A DNA stretch of 64,000 bases from the NCBI RefSeq assembly GCF_900112135.1, contig NZ_FOLC01000025.1:1-64000 (forward strand), in the 5' to 3' direction. The translations under genes were made by a program, and so were the position numbers. The DNA is from Collimonas sp. OK412. Lineage in GTDB: Bacteria; Pseudomonadota; Gammaproteobacteria; Burkholderiales; Burkholderiaceae_D. Each line of letters starts with the position of its first letter. Position 1 is the first letter of the stretch. Shown one piece after another: positions 62,930-64,000 of the stretch. The notes beneath the pieces are model-generated. The model ran no database searches and had not been told where the DNA came from. It saw only the letters and a program-made list of their open reading frames with translations.

Positions 62930-63072
62930 AGATATATAGATAGAAAATATCTGTTATCAGACAAATAAAGCAGACACGATTGCTGCGTCGCCATATAGTT
63001 ACACCTGTCTCCTCCAACACCTCCTAAGGTTTGGATTCAGCCCGCAACCGCAAGGTGAGCGGGCTTTTTTTT
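62930..63072 (+). ncRNA. candidate small RNA with C/U-rich segment and terminator, locus 2
   Basis: From about 62990 the sequence carries CCTGTCTCCTCCAACACCTC and CTAAGGTTTGG, then a terminator (63039-63072: AGCCCGC...GCGGGCT with an inner ACC-GCAA-GGT and eight T). CCTCC-rich unpaired stretches can mask ribosome sites of target mRNAs. The 5' end and promoter are not defined. It could instead be only the 3' UTR of the secreted-protein gene. Confidence 0.35.
63039..63072 (+). terminator. rho-independent terminator
   Basis: AGCCCGC (63039-63045) pairs with GCGGGCT (63059-63065); within the loop ACC-GCAA-GGT extends the stem. T-run 63065-63072. It ends the transcript of the small secreted protein gene or of a separate small RNA. 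Confidence 0.85.
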
Positions 63073-63188
63073 GCCTGTGCGAATCGCGTGCACAGCGCGG
63101 GCAACCATTCATGGCGGGACATTTGACCCTGCCGCGAGCATTATCGAAAAAATGATATGAATCAAAGGCTTGGATTTTTTACGATGAA

Positions 63189-63225
63189 GTTATCAACAGG
63201 CTTGCGCACATTTTCTGTGGGTAAC
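63189..63225. repeat. dispersed DnaA-box-like hairpin element, copy 3
   Basis: The arms GTTATCAACAG (63189-63199) and CTGTGGGTAAC (63215-63225) are identical to copies 1 and 2, and the core is again 37 bp, but the middle is changed (GCTTGCGCACATTTT) and the upstream shared sequence is missing. It lies in the 413-bp gap 62905-63317, between the candidate RNA and the minus-strand terminator. Confidence 0.7.
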
Positions 63226-63259
63226 TCGGGTTGGTGTTGAGCCAGGCCGTTTTATAGGT

Positions 63260-63287
63260 AAAAAAAAGCCCCGCGAAAGGCGGGGCT
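63260..63287 (-). terminator. rho-independent terminator of the 56-residue minus-strand gene
   Basis: On the minus strand AGCCCCGC and GCGGGGCT form an 8-bp stem around five bases, followed by eight U. It lies 31 bp beyond the stop of the small gene at 63318-63488, the right distance for its terminator. Confidence 0.85.
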
Positions 63288-63317
63288 GATTCGAGCATGT
63301 CTGACGGCGCCGTGTTT

Positions 63318-63488
63318 TCAGAAACGCAGGAAAGAACCGCTCAATTTCTTGTAAGGCGCGCTCCAGACGGTCAGTACCTTGTCAAGCAGGCTCGGCTGTT
63401 GTTTAGCCTCGGTCTTGTACATATCAGGGCGAGCCTGGGCTTGCATCGCGCGTGTCGACAGCGGCAGTGGAGGGGAGATGCTGGCCAT
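63318..63488 (-). CDS. 56-residue hypothetical protein with own ribosome site and terminator
   Basis: The frame encodes 56 residues (MASISPPLPLSTRAMQAQAR at the start, ending SAPYKKLSGSFLRF), basic at the C-terminus, without a signal peptide. AAAGGAAATATC precedes the ATG and a strong terminator follows the stop. Both support a real short transcription unit. The family is not recognised; the C-terminal LLDKVLTVWSAPYKKL is amphipathic. Confidence 0.65.
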   Translation of the reverse strand: MASISPPLPLSTRAMQAQARPDMYKTEAKQQPSLLDKVLTVWSAPYKKLSGSFLRF

Positions 63489-63748
63489 GATATTTCCTTT
63501 CAGTTAGTCGTCTATGTTGCAGTGCAGTATATGCAATCCTCAATGACTAATCCAATTTCGCTTTCACATACACGCCATACGGTTTGTGAATATCAGTCGG
63601 CCTTCCCCGGATGAATGGCGGCATATGCCGAGACCGCATAAGCATATAGCTAACATATTGGCAGCCGACAATTTTCGTGCTGTAATGCAGCAAGCCGCAT
63701 CGTCGCAGAATAATGCGGTAACCCTCACTGTGGAAACGGAGAAAAATC

Positions 63749-64000
63749 ATGAAAAAACTGACAGGTCTGGCACTGCTCGCTTGCTGCTTTGTGTTTAACC
63801 CGGCTTTTGCCGCAAATGCCCAGCAAAGCAAGATGGCGACATGCAACAAGGATGCGACAGGTAAAGCTGGCGACGACCGCAAAGCTTTCATGAAAGATTG
63901 CCTGAGCAAAAAACCGGCAGCCGCGGCTCCCATGACGCAGCAAGAGAAAATGAAGTCTTGCAACGTCGACGCTACCGGCAAGAAGGGCGACGATCGCAAG
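63749..64000 (+). CDS. PsiF-repeat secreted protein, 3' end beyond window
   Basis: The visible 84 residues contain a signal peptide (about 1-21, ending PAFAAN) and two PsiF repeats, each with MxxCNxDATGKxGDDRKAFMxxCL spacing (KMATCNKDATGKAGDDRK and KMKSCNVDATGKKGDDRK). In E. coli psiF is a phosphate-starvation-inducible gene of unknown function. GGAGAAAAATC precedes the ATG. The gene is cut by the window edge; normal length is about 100 residues. Confidence 0.88.
   Translation, partial: MKKLTGLALLACCFVFNPAFAANAQQSKMATCNKDATGKAGDDRKAFMKDCLSKKPAAAAPMTQQEKMKSCNVDATGKKGDDRK

Overview
The window is high-GC chromosomal DNA with bacterial gene packing. Gene families and codon use fit a betaproteobacterium of the Burkholderiales, probably an Oxalobacteraceae relative such as Collimonas or Herbaspirillum. 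That placement is inference from gene content (kynBUA with an Lrp-type regulator, EvgS-like kinase, A2M/PBP1c pair, VF530, PsiF); no rRNA or tRNA is present to confirm it.

Layout. 1-2.1 kb: the first codons of an IS110-family transposase at the left edge with its non-coding leader, unexplained nested inverted repeats, a TetR regulator, a gene remnant and a VOC protein. 2.3-6.1 kb: a phosphorelay of two paralogous NarL-type response regulators and an EvgS-like hybrid kinase. 6.2-11.4 kb: a ToxR/ToxS-like pair (membrane winged-helix regulator plus FidL-like protein), an orphan Wzz-like protein, a stand-alone transposase-derived protein, an SDR reductase and a perfect-ended MITE. 11.6-21.9 kb: an OmpR/QseC-type system, then a large alpha-2-macroglobulin overlapping penicillin-binding protein 1C. 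22-24.3 kb: yccF, a gene bracketed by ~100-bp direct repeats, and an EamA exporter. 24.5-30 kb: a CitMHS transporter-AtuA-AtuA C-domain-M20 peptidase operon with a divergent LysR regulator. 30-34.4 kb: a second signal peptidase I, isochorismatase-like hydrolase with divergent FtrA-like regulator, and a secreted nuclease overlapping a small gene.

35-43.4 kb is a tight catabolic operon: Tat-exported branched-chain-type binding protein, LivHMGF transporter, N-carbamoyl-amino-acid-hydrolase-like amidase, MlrC metallopeptidase and an EamA exporter. 44.2-47.6 kb is the kynurenine operon kynBUA, divergent from a KynR-like Lrp regulator; kynB seems to lack a normal start codon. 47.6-54.4 kb holds small stress and enzyme genes, a DegP-like protease, a BrnT/BrnA toxin-antitoxin pair and a second OmpR/QseC-like system. 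54.7-64 kb holds a secreted GDSL lipase, FlxA-like and VF530 proteins, SRPBCC proteins, a TPR-like lipoprotein, a JmjC/cupin-like protein, an AraC regulator, an Mpo1-like protein, a PanE-like reductase, small secreted proteins, and a PsiF gene cut by the right edge.

Three sets of dispersed non-coding elements stand out: a palindrome around TTAGGGTCAGAGTC (22.5, 23.3 and 30.7 kb); a 37-bp DnaA-box-like hairpin in three intergenic regions (49.8, 54.5 and 63.2 kb); and two C/U-rich, terminator-ended stretches that could be small RNAs (57.6 and 63.0 kb). No CRISPR array, rRNA, tRNA or complete prophage was seen.
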